Origin: DALYJJ01 sp031969915
Lineage (GTDB): Bacteria; Acidobacteriota; Terriglobia; Bryobacterales; Bryobacteraceae
NCBI GenBank assembly: GCA_031969915.1
Contig: DALYJJ010000010.1
Span: 1-64,000 of the forward strand
Direction of reading: 5' to 3'
Length of the DNA: 64,000 nucleotides
In this document: positions 35,400 through 45,500 of the stretch, in pieces
Position numbering within the stretch: the stretch's first letter is position 1
How the letters are laid out: every line of letters begins with the position of its first letter
Notes under the pieces: generated by a model
Told to the model about the DNA's origin: nothing
Database searches by the model: none
Seen by the model: only the letters and a program-made list of their open reading frames with translations
Made by a program: the position numbers and the translations under genes

Positions 35400-35675
35400 C
35401 GAGAAGCTCCTTCAATCGCTTTCTCCCAAGTTCGACCTCCCAGCGAGGAGTCCGCTGCGTCTTCTTTGCGAAAGCGTGAAAGACCAGAACACCCTTTGGA
35501 GAGGTTGTAAAGTAGAAGACCCGAAAGATTCCGTCCTCACCAGTTACTCGCAATTCTGAAACACCCGAATGGACCGCCGGCATCGGTCGAGCATTCGGCA
35601 TGCCGAGCGATTCTCCCATCTGCAGCCGAAACAGCCCGCGTCCCAGGCGAACTCGTACATCCCTGGGGAACCGGC
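35392..35675 (-). pseudogene. Gp49-like HigB toxin, 5'-truncated
   Basis: The frame encodes FPRDVRVRLGRGLFRLQMGE, SLGMPNARPMPAVHSGVSEL, RVTGEDGIFRVFYFTTSPKG and HAFAKKTQRTPRWEVELGRK, the body of a Gp49-like RelE-fold toxin. The conserved first ~15-20 residues before FPRDV are absent: homology stops at about 35675, exactly where the pilB-like fragment copy C begins. An internal ATG (35619) could still give a 75-residue product lacking the first helix. The antitoxin gene downstream is intact. Confidence 0.75.
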
Positions 35676-35822
35676 GAGATCCGCCAGCGGATCATGGCGA
35701 ATGAGGACGCCGTCACCATCACCGCCGCCACCCGCCGCAACGTCATCGTCGAAATCCGCGCCGGCCCGCCGCAACGGCATGCGTAACCTCCGTGAGGATG
35801 GCTGGCTCAAGGTCGCCGCCGG
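35676..35822 (+). repeat. pilB 3'-end repeat, copy C (coding fragment)
   Basis: Reads EIRQRIMANEDAVTITAATR against ELRKLIMANDDAAAITAAAR of PilB, then after a 34-base insertion GMRNLREDGWLKVAAG. The second half (35766-35822) differs from pilB at only two positions. The insertion is bounded by a 12-base direct repeat CCCGCCGCAACG. The fragment ends just before the 3' end of the kinase-propeller gene. Confidence 0.82.
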
Positions 35823-35869
35823 GACCCCACCAACTGCTGTGCCACCTTGTCCATCGCCCACATCGCCCC

Positions 35870-38554
35870 CTAACGCCGCAACGCCGCCATCCAGTCCAGC
35901 AGCACCGTCAGGCTCCGCGGACGGGGCGGTACCGCCTTCGCCCCCTCGGGCAAAGCGTGAACGGCGAAACGCTGCCCGTCACTCGTCATGGCCCAATACT
36001 GCGCCGTGCTGAAAGGTTGCAGCGCCGTCGTAAATAGCGGCTGCGGCGCGCCGAACTCCAGCCCACCCCCGCGCTCACGCACGTCCACCGACACGAACCG
36101 GCCGCCCCCCTCGTGAATCACCAACTCCTTCCCGTCCCGACGCCACCGTGCCAGACTCCCGCCATTCTTCGAAACGCGCCACTTGCCGTTGCCCGGCGGA
36201 AAGCTTTGAACGTAGATTTCGGACTGTCCCGTCTCTGACGATGCGAAGGCCAGCCACTTGCCGTTCGGGGAGAACTGCGGCCATGCCTTCCAGTAGCTTC
36301 CGCCCAGCAGCGTCTCGGCTTTGTCGGGTTGTGAAAGGGAAATCAGTCCAATCTCGTTCGAACTGCCGGCTCCGCCCACCTCGAACGCCAGTTGGCGGCC
36401 GTCCGGCGTAATACCCAGATGGTGGAAACTCCCCTTCCGCAACAGAATCGGGGTGCCGGTGCCGTCCGCAGACGCCGTGTAAATCCCCCCGGGACCTTCC
36501 CTCGAACTTCCCGTGTAGTAAATGCGGCGGCCGTCGGGAGAATAAATAGCAGTCGACTCGTTACCGCCGTCCAAGGTAATGCGCGACGCCACGCTACGCG
36601 CCAGATCGAGAGTCCAGAGGTCACGCGATCCCCGTTCGTCCGCGCCCGCTCGGTCGCCGAGGAGTTGCTTGTCGTCCGGCGAGAATTCCAGATGTCCCCA
36701 TTCGCGCTCGTTGCTTGGGGAGAGGGTCTCCAGCCGCTCGCCCTTACGGTTCAACAGCACGAGTTCCAGGGGCTGCCGTTCGGCGGAGAGCGTGTGTAAC
36801 AGCATCACGCGTGCCGGCACTGAGACGTAGGCAGGGAGTTGGCCGCGCGGCGAGAGCATCAGGCTCTCCGCCAGCGTAAAGGGCTGCGACGTCACCTCTC
36901 GCCGGCCGCGGTCGTAACCGACCGCCTGCAGCGTCGCCTGCGACCGGTACAGGATCGCTCCCCGCGAGAGGCCCGTGTCAGAGGCGTAGAGCGCCTTGCC
37001 GCCATTCATCGAGAGAAGACGTTTCGGAGCCTCTTTCTGCTCCAGGTCTCCGAGCATGACGTGCGCGAGCCCCGGCTTAAAAGAGGAGTACAGGAAGTAC
37101 CGCCCGTCCGGGAGAAAGCCGGGGAAGCCATGCCCCGTTTCACCATTCTCGAGCTTGGTAACCGGCGCCGGCGTTCCTCCGGCGGCAGGCACGCGTTGAA
37201 TCGGCCCCGCGTTCGATCCGAAGAGGATGACATCCTGCGCGTTCCAACTGAACCCGCGGATGCTGCCGCTGCCGGTAGACACCGTGGCGGCCCCACCGGT
37301 CGACAGGTCCAGTCTCTTCACCTTCTCATCCACGGACAGAAAAACGATGTGGCTTCCGTCCGCCGAGAACTCGGCGTAGGCGGCGTTATCGGCGCCTTGC
37401 AGGTACCGGTATTGCGCTGAGTTCAGTGGCCGGACATAGAGCCGGTTCTCGTTGCCTCCCTCCCTTACGGCGTGGATGAGCAGCAGGCGGCCATCCGGGG
37501 AAACCGCGTGCCCCGCGCTCGAAAAAACAGTGCCTTCCGGAGGAGACAGTTCAAAGCGCGCCGCGAGGGGAGCCGGCGGCTGAGGCGCCCGGTTGAGCCA
37601 CCACACCGCGGGGATCACGAGCGCCAGGGCGGCGGCAATGACCCAGGGCAGGACGTTCAACCGTTGTCGCTCCGGCGTCGCCATCGCCGGCGCCTCCGGC
37701 TCCGCATCCAGTTCCAGTCGTGCGTCCGCAATGTCGTGGAGACGCTTCCGGCGATCCCGCTGCAGGCATCGCAGCAGCAGGCGGCGGATGGCGGGCGGCG
37801 TATCGCCGGGCAGCACGGAGAAGTCGGCGTCGCTCTTAAGGACCGCGGCCAGCGTATCCGCCATCGTCTCGCCGCCGAAGGTCATGCGGCCCGTGAGCAT
37901 CTCGTGCAGCACCACCCCGAAGGCCCACACGTCCGCGCGCTTGTCCGCGGCCATGCCGCGCGCCTGTTCCGGACTCATGTACCCGGCGGTTCCCAGAATC
38001 ACGCCCGCCCGCGAAGCGGCCAGGGAGATGGTCGGGGAATCGTGCCCGCCGGAGGCTGCCGGGGCTGACTCCGGCTCCAGCGCCTTGGCCAGACCGAAAT
38101 CCAAAACCTTCACCTGCCCCTCGGGGGTCAGCTTGACGTTCGCCGGCTTCAAATCGCGGTGGATGATGCCCTTGGAGTGGGCCGCGTCCAGCGCATCGCA
38201 GATCTGCCGCGCGATGTCTACTGCTTCGCCCACCGGCACCGCGCCGCGCCTGATCCGGTCCGCAAGCGTCTCCCCTTCCACCAGCTCCATCACCAGCGCC
38301 GGCGCGGGACCGGAGTCCTCGAGGCCGTAGAGAGCCGCAATGTTCGAGTGATTCAGAGCGGCGAGAACCTGCGCTTCCCGCTGGAAGCGGATCATGTACT
38401 GAGCGTTGGAGGCAAGGTCCGCGGGAAGAACTTTGATCGCGACGTCACGGTTCAGCTTCGAGTCGCGCGCACGCCACACCTCCCCCATGCCTCCCGAGCC
38501 AAGGGGCGCCGTGATCTCGTAATGGCCGACGCGCGCGCCGGTAGTTAGGGACAT
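35870..38554 (-). CDS. Serine/threonine protein kinase with TolB/PD40 beta-propeller
   Basis: An 894-residue protein. The kinase domain (residues about 12-275) has a glycine loop GSGGMG at 19-24, ATP-binding K41, catalytic HRD at 132-134, DFG at 152-154 and the GTAGYMSPEQARG activation segment. A transmembrane helix lies near residues 300-322 (LPWVIAAALALVIPAVWWLN). The extracytoplasmic half contains repeats such as EFSADGSHIVFLS, IYSPDGRRIYYT and QFSPNGKWLAFAS of a TolB/PD40 propeller. It is probably a transmembrane sensor kinase. The neighbouring upstream gene is an ADOP permease on the same strand. Confidence 0.95.
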   Translation of the reverse strand: MSLTTGARVGHYEITAPLGSGGMGEVWRARDSKLNRDVAIKVLPADLASNAQYMIRFQREAQVLAALNHSNIAALYGLEDSGPAPALVMELVEGETLADRIRRGAVPVGEAVDIARQICDALDAAHSKGIIHRDLKPANVKLTPEGQVKVLDFGLAKALEPESAPAASGGHDSPTISLAASRAGVILGTAGYMSPEQARGMAADKRADVWAFGVVLHEMLTGRMTFGGETMADTLAAVLKSDADFSVLPGDTPPAIRRLLLRCLQRDRRKRLHDIADARLELDAEPEAPAMATPERQRLNVLPWVIAAALALVIPAVWWLNRAPQPPAPLAARFELSPPEGTVFSSAGHAVSPDGRLLLIHAVREGGNENRLYVRPLNSAQYRYLQGADNAAYAEFSADGSHIVFLSVDEKVKRLDLSTGGAATVSTGSGSIRGFSWNAQDVILFGSNAGPIQRVPAAGGTPAPVTKLENGETGHGFPGFLPDGRYFLYSSFKPGLAHVMLGDLEQKEAPKRLLSMNGGKALYASDTGLSRGAILYRSQATLQAVGYDRGRREVTSQPFTLAESLMLSPRGQLPAYVSVPARVMLLHTLSAERQPLELVLLNRKGERLETLSPSNEREWGHLEFSPDDKQLLGDRAGADERGSRDLWTLDLARSVASRITLDGGNESTAIYSPDGRRIYYTGSSREGPGGIYTASADGTGTPILLRKGSFHHLGITPDGRQLAFEVGGAGSSNEIGLISLSQPDKAETLLGGSYWKAWPQFSPNGKWLAFASSETGQSEIYVQSFPPGNGKWRVSKNGGSLARWRRDGKELVIHEGGGRFVSVDVRERGGGLEFGAPQPLFTTALQPFSTAQYWAMTSDGQRFAVHALPEGAKAVPPRPRSLTVLLDWMAALRR

Positions 38555-38587
38555 GATCGGGTTGCGTCGATTGTAGCGAAGCCGGCC

Positions 38588-41284
38588 TCACTGCTGCCGC
38601 AGGGCCGCCATGGGATCGACTCGCGCGGCGCGGCGCGCCGGGACCAGCGCAGCCACCGCCGCCACGGTCCCGAGCAGGATCGCGACCGCGCCGAAGGTCA
38701 ATGGGTCCGACGGCTTGACTCCAATCAACAGGCTCTCGATGAAACGAGTGAGCCACAGCGCGCCAACCATCCCCAAGCCCAAGCCGAGCACCACCATGCC
38801 GAGCGATTGCCTCAGCACTGCTCGCACCACTTGCGCCGCCGGGGCCCCCAGAGCGATGCGGATCGCGATCTCCCGGTTCCGCTGCGCCACCGTGAACGAC
38901 AACACTCCATAGATGCCAATCGCGGCGAGCACCAGGGCCAGAGCCCCCAGGCCGCTGAGCAGCGATGCCGACAAGCGCTCCTGGGAGAGGCTCGCGTTGC
39001 GATGCGATTCCAGTGTGAGTAAGTCGACGGGAACGATGTCTGGGTCGAGCGCGCGTATCTCCTGCTTAACCGTGCCCGCAAACACCAGTGCATCGCTCGC
39101 CGTCCTGACCTCCAGGTTCATTTCTCTCTCCGGACGCTGCGCGAAAGGCACGTAAAAGCAGGCCCGGACAGGCTCGCGCAGGTTGCGAAAACTGCCGTCG
39201 CGCACCACGCCCACCACTTCCGCCACCGGATTGCCGGGCCAGGTGAGCCGGAAAGACCGGCCGATCGGATTCTCCCCGGGCCAGAACCGCTGCGCCCAGA
39301 CCTCATTCACAACCGCGACCAGCGGCGCCCCATCGCCATCCCTCCGCGTGAAGGAGCGGCCCCGCACCAGGGGAACGCCGACGGTTTCGAAGTAGCCATG
39401 CGAGACCAGATTGAAGTCCACCTGGAAGCGCTGCTCGGCCGCGTCGTTCGCACCGCGGATCAGGACGTCGGCGCCGCCCCGCCGGCCGCCCAGTGGTACG
39501 GTCTGTACCAGGGATGCCCCGCGCACGCCCGGCAGCGCTTCCACACGGTCCTGCAACGCGCTGTAGAAGGCAGCCGCGCGAGTCTTGTCGTAGCCCGCCG
39601 AGGCCAGATCGAAGGAAACCAGCAGCACCTGCGAAGGATCGGCGGTCACATCGGAGGCGATGGCGTTGCGCAGGGTCCGCACCATCAAACCCGCGCCCGC
39701 CAGCAGCAGCACGGAGAGCGCCACCTGGCCGCACACCAGGACGCCGCGCAGTCCCTCGCCGCCGCGCGGCGATTTCCCATCGCCGCCACTCTTGAGCGCC
39801 GTCGATAGATCGGTCCGCGAACCCTTGAGCGCCGGCCCCAGCCCAAACGCGATTCCGGTCAGCAGCGATAGGGTGAAGGCGAACAGCAGCTCCCGCCAGT
39901 CGAGCACCGCATCGAAGGCCAGCGGAATACGGAAGGGGGTCGGGAACCCTCGCAGGAATCGCACCATGACCTCGGCCGTCAACAGCCCGGCCGCCCCGCC
40001 GAGAAAGGCAAGCAGAAGGCTCTCGGTGAGCAGTTGGCGGATCAGCGCGCCGCGCGCCGCGCCGATGGAGAGGCGGACCGCGATCTCCTGGCGCCGCTGG
40101 ACGGCCCGAGCAAGCGACAGGTTTGCCAGGTTGAAGCACGCGGCCAGTAGCACGAGTCCGGCAACCGTCACCAGCATCGCGAGGAACTGAATCACTGACC
40201 CTCGATACGATGGCCAGAACCGCGCGCGCTGAGCCGGATACAGTTCGGCGGTGAATCGCAGATCTCGAAACACCTGAGTGCGCTGGCTGCCGGGCTTCGC
40301 TGACAGGACGCTGAGCTCGGCCTGAGCTAGTTCGAGACTCACGCCGGGCTTCAATCGCGCCATCACCAGAAACGAGTGGAAGCCCCACCCCGTCAAGACC
40401 GGAGCCGCATCCAGCGGCGGGACAGCCTCCGCGTACATGGTGGCCGGAATCCACACGTCCGGCGGCTTGGTCCAGTCGAGCACGAGCCCGCGAAAACTCT
40501 CCGGCATCACGCCAATCACGGTGAAGCGATGGCGCGCGATGGTGAGTGTACTGCCGATCGCCGCCTCGGCGCCCGCAAAATGACGCTGCCAGAAGTTGTG
40601 ACTGATCACGGCGACGGCATTCCCGCCCTTGGCGCTCACATCGGAGGCTTGAATCACACGGCCGCGATGGGCCGGGATACCGAGGGTCGAGAAGTAATCC
40701 GGGCTCACCAATTCGCCTGACACCCGCTCGCTCGCGTCTCCGGCGGTGAGATTCATGGGCACCCGCAGATAGGCGAGCATTCCGGAGAACACCTGGTTCT
40801 GTCCGCGGTAGAACTCGTAATCGGGATACGAACTCGACGACAAGCCGCCGCGGCTGAGCTCGCGGTGATAGATCGAGACCAGCCGGCCGGGATCGGGAAC
40901 CGGCAGCGGGCGCAATAAAACCGCATCGATCAGGCTGAATATCGCGGTGTTCGCGCCTACGCCGAGCGCCAGCGAGAGGATCGCCACGGCGGCGAAACCA
41001 GGCTTCCTGCGCAAACCACGAATGGCGTAGCGGAGGTCGCGGGCGATGGCTTCGAAGATCGGCAGACCGCGCTGGTCGCGGTAGCTTTCCTTCGTCGATT
41101 CGACGCTGCCAAAAGTAAGTTTCGCTCGGCGGTGCGCCTCCTCCGGCGCGAGGCCGCGCCGGATATTCTCGTCCGTGAGCAGTTGGATATGAGCATCCAG
41201 TTCCTCGGCGAGCTCGCTGTCGCCGCGGCCCCCGGACAGACTCCCCAGCAGGCGGTTCCAGGCGCGACGCAGCAACCGAGTCAT
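38588..41284 (-). CDS. ADOP-type ABC transporter permease (MacB/FtsX family)
   Basis: An 898-residue protein. The N-terminal permease prefix (RRAWNRLLGSLSGGRGDSEL, EELDAHIQLLTDENIRRGL) is typical of Acidobacterial duplicated orphan permeases. A first transmembrane helix (AILSLALGVGANTAIFSLID) precedes a MacB_PCD periplasmic domain. Two FtsX membrane blocks follow, the last ending LVPARRAARVDPMAALRQQ. No ATPase gene is adjacent. It overlaps the upstream PadR gene by 4 bases, so PadR probably controls it. Substrates of this family are mostly unknown; MacB relatives export peptides, siderophores or antibiotics. Confidence 0.95.
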   Translation of the reverse strand: MTRLLRRAWNRLLGSLSGGRGDSELAEELDAHIQLLTDENIRRGLAPEEAHRRAKLTFGSVESTKESYRDQRGLPIFEAIARDLRYAIRGLRRKPGFAAVAILSLALGVGANTAIFSLIDAVLLRPLPVPDPGRLVSIYHRELSRGGLSSSSYPDYEFYRGQNQVFSGMLAYLRVPMNLTAGDASERVSGELVSPDYFSTLGIPAHRGRVIQASDVSAKGGNAVAVISHNFWQRHFAGAEAAIGSTLTIARHRFTVIGVMPESFRGLVLDWTKPPDVWIPATMYAEAVPPLDAAPVLTGWGFHSFLVMARLKPGVSLELAQAELSVLSAKPGSQRTQVFRDLRFTAELYPAQRARFWPSYRGSVIQFLAMLVTVAGLVLLAACFNLANLSLARAVQRRQEIAVRLSIGAARGALIRQLLTESLLLAFLGGAAGLLTAEVMVRFLRGFPTPFRIPLAFDAVLDWRELLFAFTLSLLTGIAFGLGPALKGSRTDLSTALKSGGDGKSPRGGEGLRGVLVCGQVALSVLLLAGAGLMVRTLRNAIASDVTADPSQVLLVSFDLASAGYDKTRAAAFYSALQDRVEALPGVRGASLVQTVPLGGRRGGADVLIRGANDAAEQRFQVDFNLVSHGYFETVGVPLVRGRSFTRRDGDGAPLVAVVNEVWAQRFWPGENPIGRSFRLTWPGNPVAEVVGVVRDGSFRNLREPVRACFYVPFAQRPEREMNLEVRTASDALVFAGTVKQEIRALDPDIVPVDLLTLESHRNASLSQERLSASLLSGLGALALVLAAIGIYGVLSFTVAQRNREIAIRIALGAPAAQVVRAVLRQSLGMVVLGLGLGMVGALWLTRFIESLLIGVKPSDPLTFGAVAILLGTVAAVAALVPARRAARVDPMAALRQQ

Positions 41285-41625
41285 GGCTTGGCCCGCTTCA
41301 ACAACAGAAAACGCGCGACGATCTCAGTCGCCTGCTCCCACTGGCTGGCCTCGGTGGCGAGCTGTTTCCGCCCGGCCTTGGTGATCCGATAGAACTTGGC
41401 GCGGCGATTGTTGTCCGATACGCCCCATTCCGACGCGATCGCACCTTCCTGTTCGAGCTTGAGCAGGACCGGGTAGAGTGTGCCGTGGTTGATGCTGAGC
41501 AGGTCACCGCTGGTTTGCTCGATGCGGCGCGCGATGCCGTACCCGTGCTGCGGTCCCATGGCGTGGAGCGTTTTGAGGACCATCAGTGCCAGCGTGCCCT
41601 GCCAGACTTCGGCCTTTGTGCCCAT
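41281..41625 (-). CDS. PadR family transcriptional regulator
   Basis: A 114-residue winged-helix regulator: LALMVLKTLHAMGPQHGYGI, ARRIEQTSGDLLSINHGTLY, PVLLKLEQEGAIASEWGVSD, NRRAKFYRITKAGRKQLATE. It precedes and overlaps the ADOP permease gene by 4 bases (ATGA), the standard PadR-ADOP layout. Its start codon lies inside a perfect palindrome (41623-41641), which is a plausible autoregulatory operator. Confidence 0.93.
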   Translation of the reverse strand: MGTKAEVWQGTLALMVLKTLHAMGPQHGYGIARRIEQTSGDLLSINHGTLYPVLLKLEQEGAIASEWGVSDNNRRAKFYRITKAGRKQLATEASQWEQATEIVARFLLLKRAKP

Positions 41626-41641
41626 ATGGGTTTCCCATATG
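41623..41641. promoter_or_regulatory. Palindromic PadR operator candidate over the start codon
   Basis: CATATGGG-TTT-CCCATATG is a perfect 8-3-8 inverted repeat that includes the PadR start codon. It is AT-richer than its surroundings. Binding here would block transcription or translation initiation of the padR-permease operon. Confidence 0.6.
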
Positions 41642-41720
41642 AGTATGACACGTCACGCCGGCGAGTGCCGCGCCCGCTTCCACGAACGGCCGTGAGACCG
41701 CCAGGGGCCTCCGCGTCCCG

Positions 41721-42431
41721 TCAAAGCGACGCCTCCGCCTCCGCCTCCAGGGCGGCGCGATTCATGATGCGCACCTGCCCCTTCTCCATGCGGATCATGC
41801 CCTCGCTTTGAAAGCGGCTGAGATTGCGGGAAACCACTTCGCGCACCGTACCCAGACGGTTGGCGAACTCCTCGTGGGTGACGGGCAAGGCGAAACGGTC
41901 GGCGCCGGCGGAGGCGCTGAACTCCAGCAGCGTGCGCGCCACGCGTTGGCGGACGCTGCCAAACGTCACGCTTTCGATCAAACCCACCAACTGGCGCAGG
42001 CGCTTGCCCACTACGGCAAGCACCTTCATCGGCACCTGCGGATGCTCTTCGCAGAAGCGGTGGAAGTCGCTCTTATGAAGCACGAAGGCGATGCCGTCGG
42101 TGACCGCGACGGTGCTCGCCGGGTAGGTGCCGCCGTCGAACAGCGGAACCTCGGCGACGCTCGACGGCGCCGACTCCACCGCAAGCGTGATCTCCCGGCC
42201 GGACGGCGCGGTCTTCACGATCTTGACCGAGCCGGAAGCGATCACCCACAGCCCCTCGCACGGGTCGCCCTCGTAGAACAGGGGCTCGCCCGCGGAGAAG
42301 CGCCGGGCGCCGGCAAGCACCGCGATCCCTTCGCGCTCTTCCGCAGTCAGGCCGGTGAGTAGTTGGGTCTTGGCGAAAGTGGCAGAGCGCAGTTTTCCAA
42401 TGTCGGGTTCAAGCGACGGGTTGGCCACCAT
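41721..42431 (-). CDS. Crp/Fnr family transcriptional regulator
   Basis: A 236-residue protein with an N-terminal cyclic-nucleotide-binding beta-roll (LTAEEREGIAVLAGARRFSA, GEPLFYEGDPCEGLWVIASG, VKIVKTAPSGREITLAVESA) and a C-terminal Crp-type winged helix (PVTHEEFANRLGTVREVVSR, NLSRFQSEGMIRMEKGQVRI). The Fnr-type cysteine cluster is absent, so an oxygen-sensing Fe-S centre is unlikely. It could respond to a nucleotide, heme or redox effector. It is a single gene with a terminator-like hairpin just upstream. Confidence 0.93.
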   Translation of the reverse strand: MVANPSLEPDIGKLRSATFAKTQLLTGLTAEEREGIAVLAGARRFSAGEPLFYEGDPCEGLWVIASGSVKIVKTAPSGREITLAVESAPSSVAEVPLFDGGTYPASTVAVTDGIAFVLHKSDFHRFCEEHPQVPMKVLAVVGKRLRQLVGLIESVTFGSVRQRVARTLLEFSASAGADRFALPVTHEEFANRLGTVREVVSRNLSRFQSEGMIRMEKGQVRIMNRAALEAEAEASL

Positions 42432-42508
42432 GGACCAATGTAACGTAATCGCCGGCGGGGCACTCAGCGGGGAAGAGTCAGCGGCTGCCTGGAAGCGTGG
42501 TCAAAGTC

Positions 42509-42540
42509 CGGAAACCGGTGCGTGTGAGCACCGGTTTCCG
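42509..42540. terminator. Hairpin between TonB receptor and Crp genes
   Basis: CGGAAACCGGTGC and GCACCGGTTTCCG form a perfect 13-bp stem with a 6-base loop, 17 bases downstream of the TonB receptor stop (minus strand). No U-run follows, so it may slow transcripts or be an REP-type element rather than a classical terminator. Confidence 0.6.
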
Positions 42541-42557
42541 TTAGCAAACAAGCTCCT

Positions 42558-45500
42558 CTAGAAGTCGTAGCGAAGCGCCATCTGCATGATGCGCGCGCCG
42601 CCGACCGTGGAGTCGATCCGGCCAAAGGTCGGGAGGTTGACGATGCTCGTGTTGGGCAGGCCCCACCGAACGTTGTTCAACGCGTTGTACATCTCGGCGC
42701 GGAAGGTCACCGCGTGGCGCTCGCCCCACGGCATGCCGAACCGCTTCACGATGGACAGGTCGAAGTTGTAGAACTGCGGGCCGCGGAACGAGTTGCGGCC
42801 CGACGTTCCCAATTCGCCCAAGCCGGGGAAGGAAAACGCGTTGCGCTGGGCGTCGTTCAGCCACCAGATGCCGCCGTCGCGGCGCTGGACGGTACCGATG
42901 TTGCGATCGCCGGTGAAGTTGGACCAGGTGCCGGCCGTGGACGGACCCGTGCGCCGGCCGCTGCCGACCGTATAGACCGTGCCGCTCTGCCAGATGCCGA
43001 GGACGCCGACGTCCCAGCCGCCCAGGATCTTGTTCGCCCAGTTCGGCATGTTGCCGCCGAGGAACTTGCCGGAGCCGATGGGCAGAGTCCAGATGACGCT
43101 GTAGTTCAGCGCGTGCGGACGATCGAAGTCGCCGCGCGCCCTGTTCAGGTTCAGGTTCGAGTTCTCGATGGGCGCGGTGAAGCCGTTGCCGTCCACCGAG
43201 GAGTTGTCGAGCGCCTTGCTGAACGTGTAGTTGATCTGGAACTTCACGTCGCCCGCGGTGCGGGCAAGGCTCACCTGCATCGAGTCATACCAGGAGCGGC
43301 CGTTGTTGGTGGCCAGAATCACCTGGTCGAACTGCGGGAAGTTGCGAATGAAGAAGTTGTTCAGGCCGGCCTGCGGATAGAGGCTGAACCGGGTCTGGTC
43401 CAACTGCGCCGCGATCGTGCCCGCCAGGCCCTGCGCCAGGTTGGTGGCGCCCAGCCCGGTCACTGCCGCCTGCGGCGTACCGAACATTCGCACGAAGGGG
43501 TTGTTGGCGGAAACGGCCGCGCCCGAAGTGCGGAAGGCGTCGATCTCGCGCATTGCGGTGAGCGTGTCGCCGTAGATGCGCGGCTGATTCACATCCAGCC
43601 AGGTGAAGAGCTTGGTGCCCTTCGTCCGCACGTAGCCCACATCCAAAACCAGGTTCCGCTTGAGTTCCCGCTGGATGTTCAGGTTGAAGTGCTGGACGTA
43701 GCCCGTGGCCAGGTCATCCGGGAAGACCACGATGCTGGTCTGCCGCGTGACGGGCTGCAGCGTGAGCGGCGCGGCCGGCTGCTGTGGCGCCGCGGGGTTC
43801 TGCGATACCCGCGTATCGACGGCGATCTGGTTGCCCGCCTGGGTCAGCACACCCTGGGCGAAGCCCGGTGTGTTGCCGTCCACTAGGCTGGACGTGGCGC
43901 CGACGATGCGATCGTAGAAGATACCGTAGCTGCCGCGGATGGCCATCTTGCCATCCTTGAAGGGATCCCACGAGAAACCGATGCGGGGCGCGAAGTTGTT
44001 CCAGTCGTTGTTGTACCACTGGGACACGCGCTGGATCCGGAGGTTGTCGATGCGCCCGTTGAAGTTGACGTTCTGAGGCTGATCGATGGCCCCCTGCAGC
44101 CGGTCGCGCTCGGCGGGCGAGCCATAAAAGTCCCAGCGAACTCCCACGTTCAGAGTGAGGTTCGGCAGAAGCTTCCAGTCGTCCTGAAGGAACAGGCCGT
44201 AGTCGTTGAAGTCGAAGTTCCGGACCCGAGGCGTGCCGGCGGCCTGGAACTTCTCCAGGTCGCTGTAGAAGGTCTGGCTGATCTGCCCCACCCGGCCCAG
44301 CAGGTCGTTGTAGAGGCTCTCAAACCGCTGGCGGTCGGCCGAGGAGATCACCGTAGCGCCATTCGGGCCGATCGTGGCGGGAACCGTGGCCAGCGTCGGC
44401 GTCAGCGAGATGTTCGGGTAGATGCCCGCCTCGTTCCAGCCGTACTGCAGCACGTGACGGCGCTGGAAGCCGGCCTTCAGCGTGTGCTTGCCACGGATGT
44501 GGGTCAGGTTGTTCGTCGTGTCCCAGACCGGGCTGTTGCGGCCCTGCGGGAACGCGGCCAGGATCGGGTTGGTGTAGAGGTTCGGAATCACCGCCGCACC
44601 CTGAATGCGATCCGGGCGCAGGAACGCCACGGAGGCGCTCTGATAGCCGAGACGGAATTCGTTGACCAGCGTCGGCGTGATCAACCAGTCCGAACCGGCC
44701 GATATGCCCCAACGGCGTCCGCCCTGCGAGCCCTGCGGACGGCCGGGGAACGCCGCATCGGCGCCGTTCAATCCATCGATGAAGTCGTTCCGCTGCCAGC
44801 TATGCCGGTAGAACACGCGATGGCCGGACCACAGGTTGTGGTCGACTTTCGCGGTCCACTGGTCTTCAAAGCTTCCGTTCGGGTTGTTGAAGCGGAAACC
44901 CGCGGTGTTCAATCCGTCGCCCGTGTCGAAATTGTTCGGGTCGGGGAGAATCGAGAGCAGCTCGCGAACACGCGGGTCCACGCCGCGGCCCTGCGGGTCG
45001 CCCCCGACCACATTGAAGCTCTGAATCGTCTGCGAACCCGGCGCGCGCCACCGCCACAGGCCTTGCTTGGCTTCCGGTGTCAGCACCGTGCGCTGGCGAA
45101 GAACGTCCTGCGCCGTGCGGCGTCCTTGATAGTTGAAGAAGAAGAACGTGCGGTCCTTGAGGATCGGACCGCCGATCGATCCGCCAAAGATGTTCTGAAT
45201 GAACTTCGGCCGGTTGATGCGGCTGGCGTTCGAGAAGAAGTCGTTCGCGTTCAGCTTCGTGTTGCGGAGGAACTCGAACGCGTTCCCGTGGAAGGAGTTG
45301 GTCCCAGAGCGCGTGACCATTTCGATCTGGCCGCCGGCGTTGCGCCCGTACTCGGCCTTGCCGCCGTTGGTGATCACACGCATTTCCTCAACCGAGTCCG
45401 TGTTCACGCTGGTCATGCTCAGGCCGAAGCGCGGAACCACCGCGTCGTTGGCATCGATGCCGTCCAGGCGCACGTTGTTCGATCCCTGGCGCGTGCCGTT

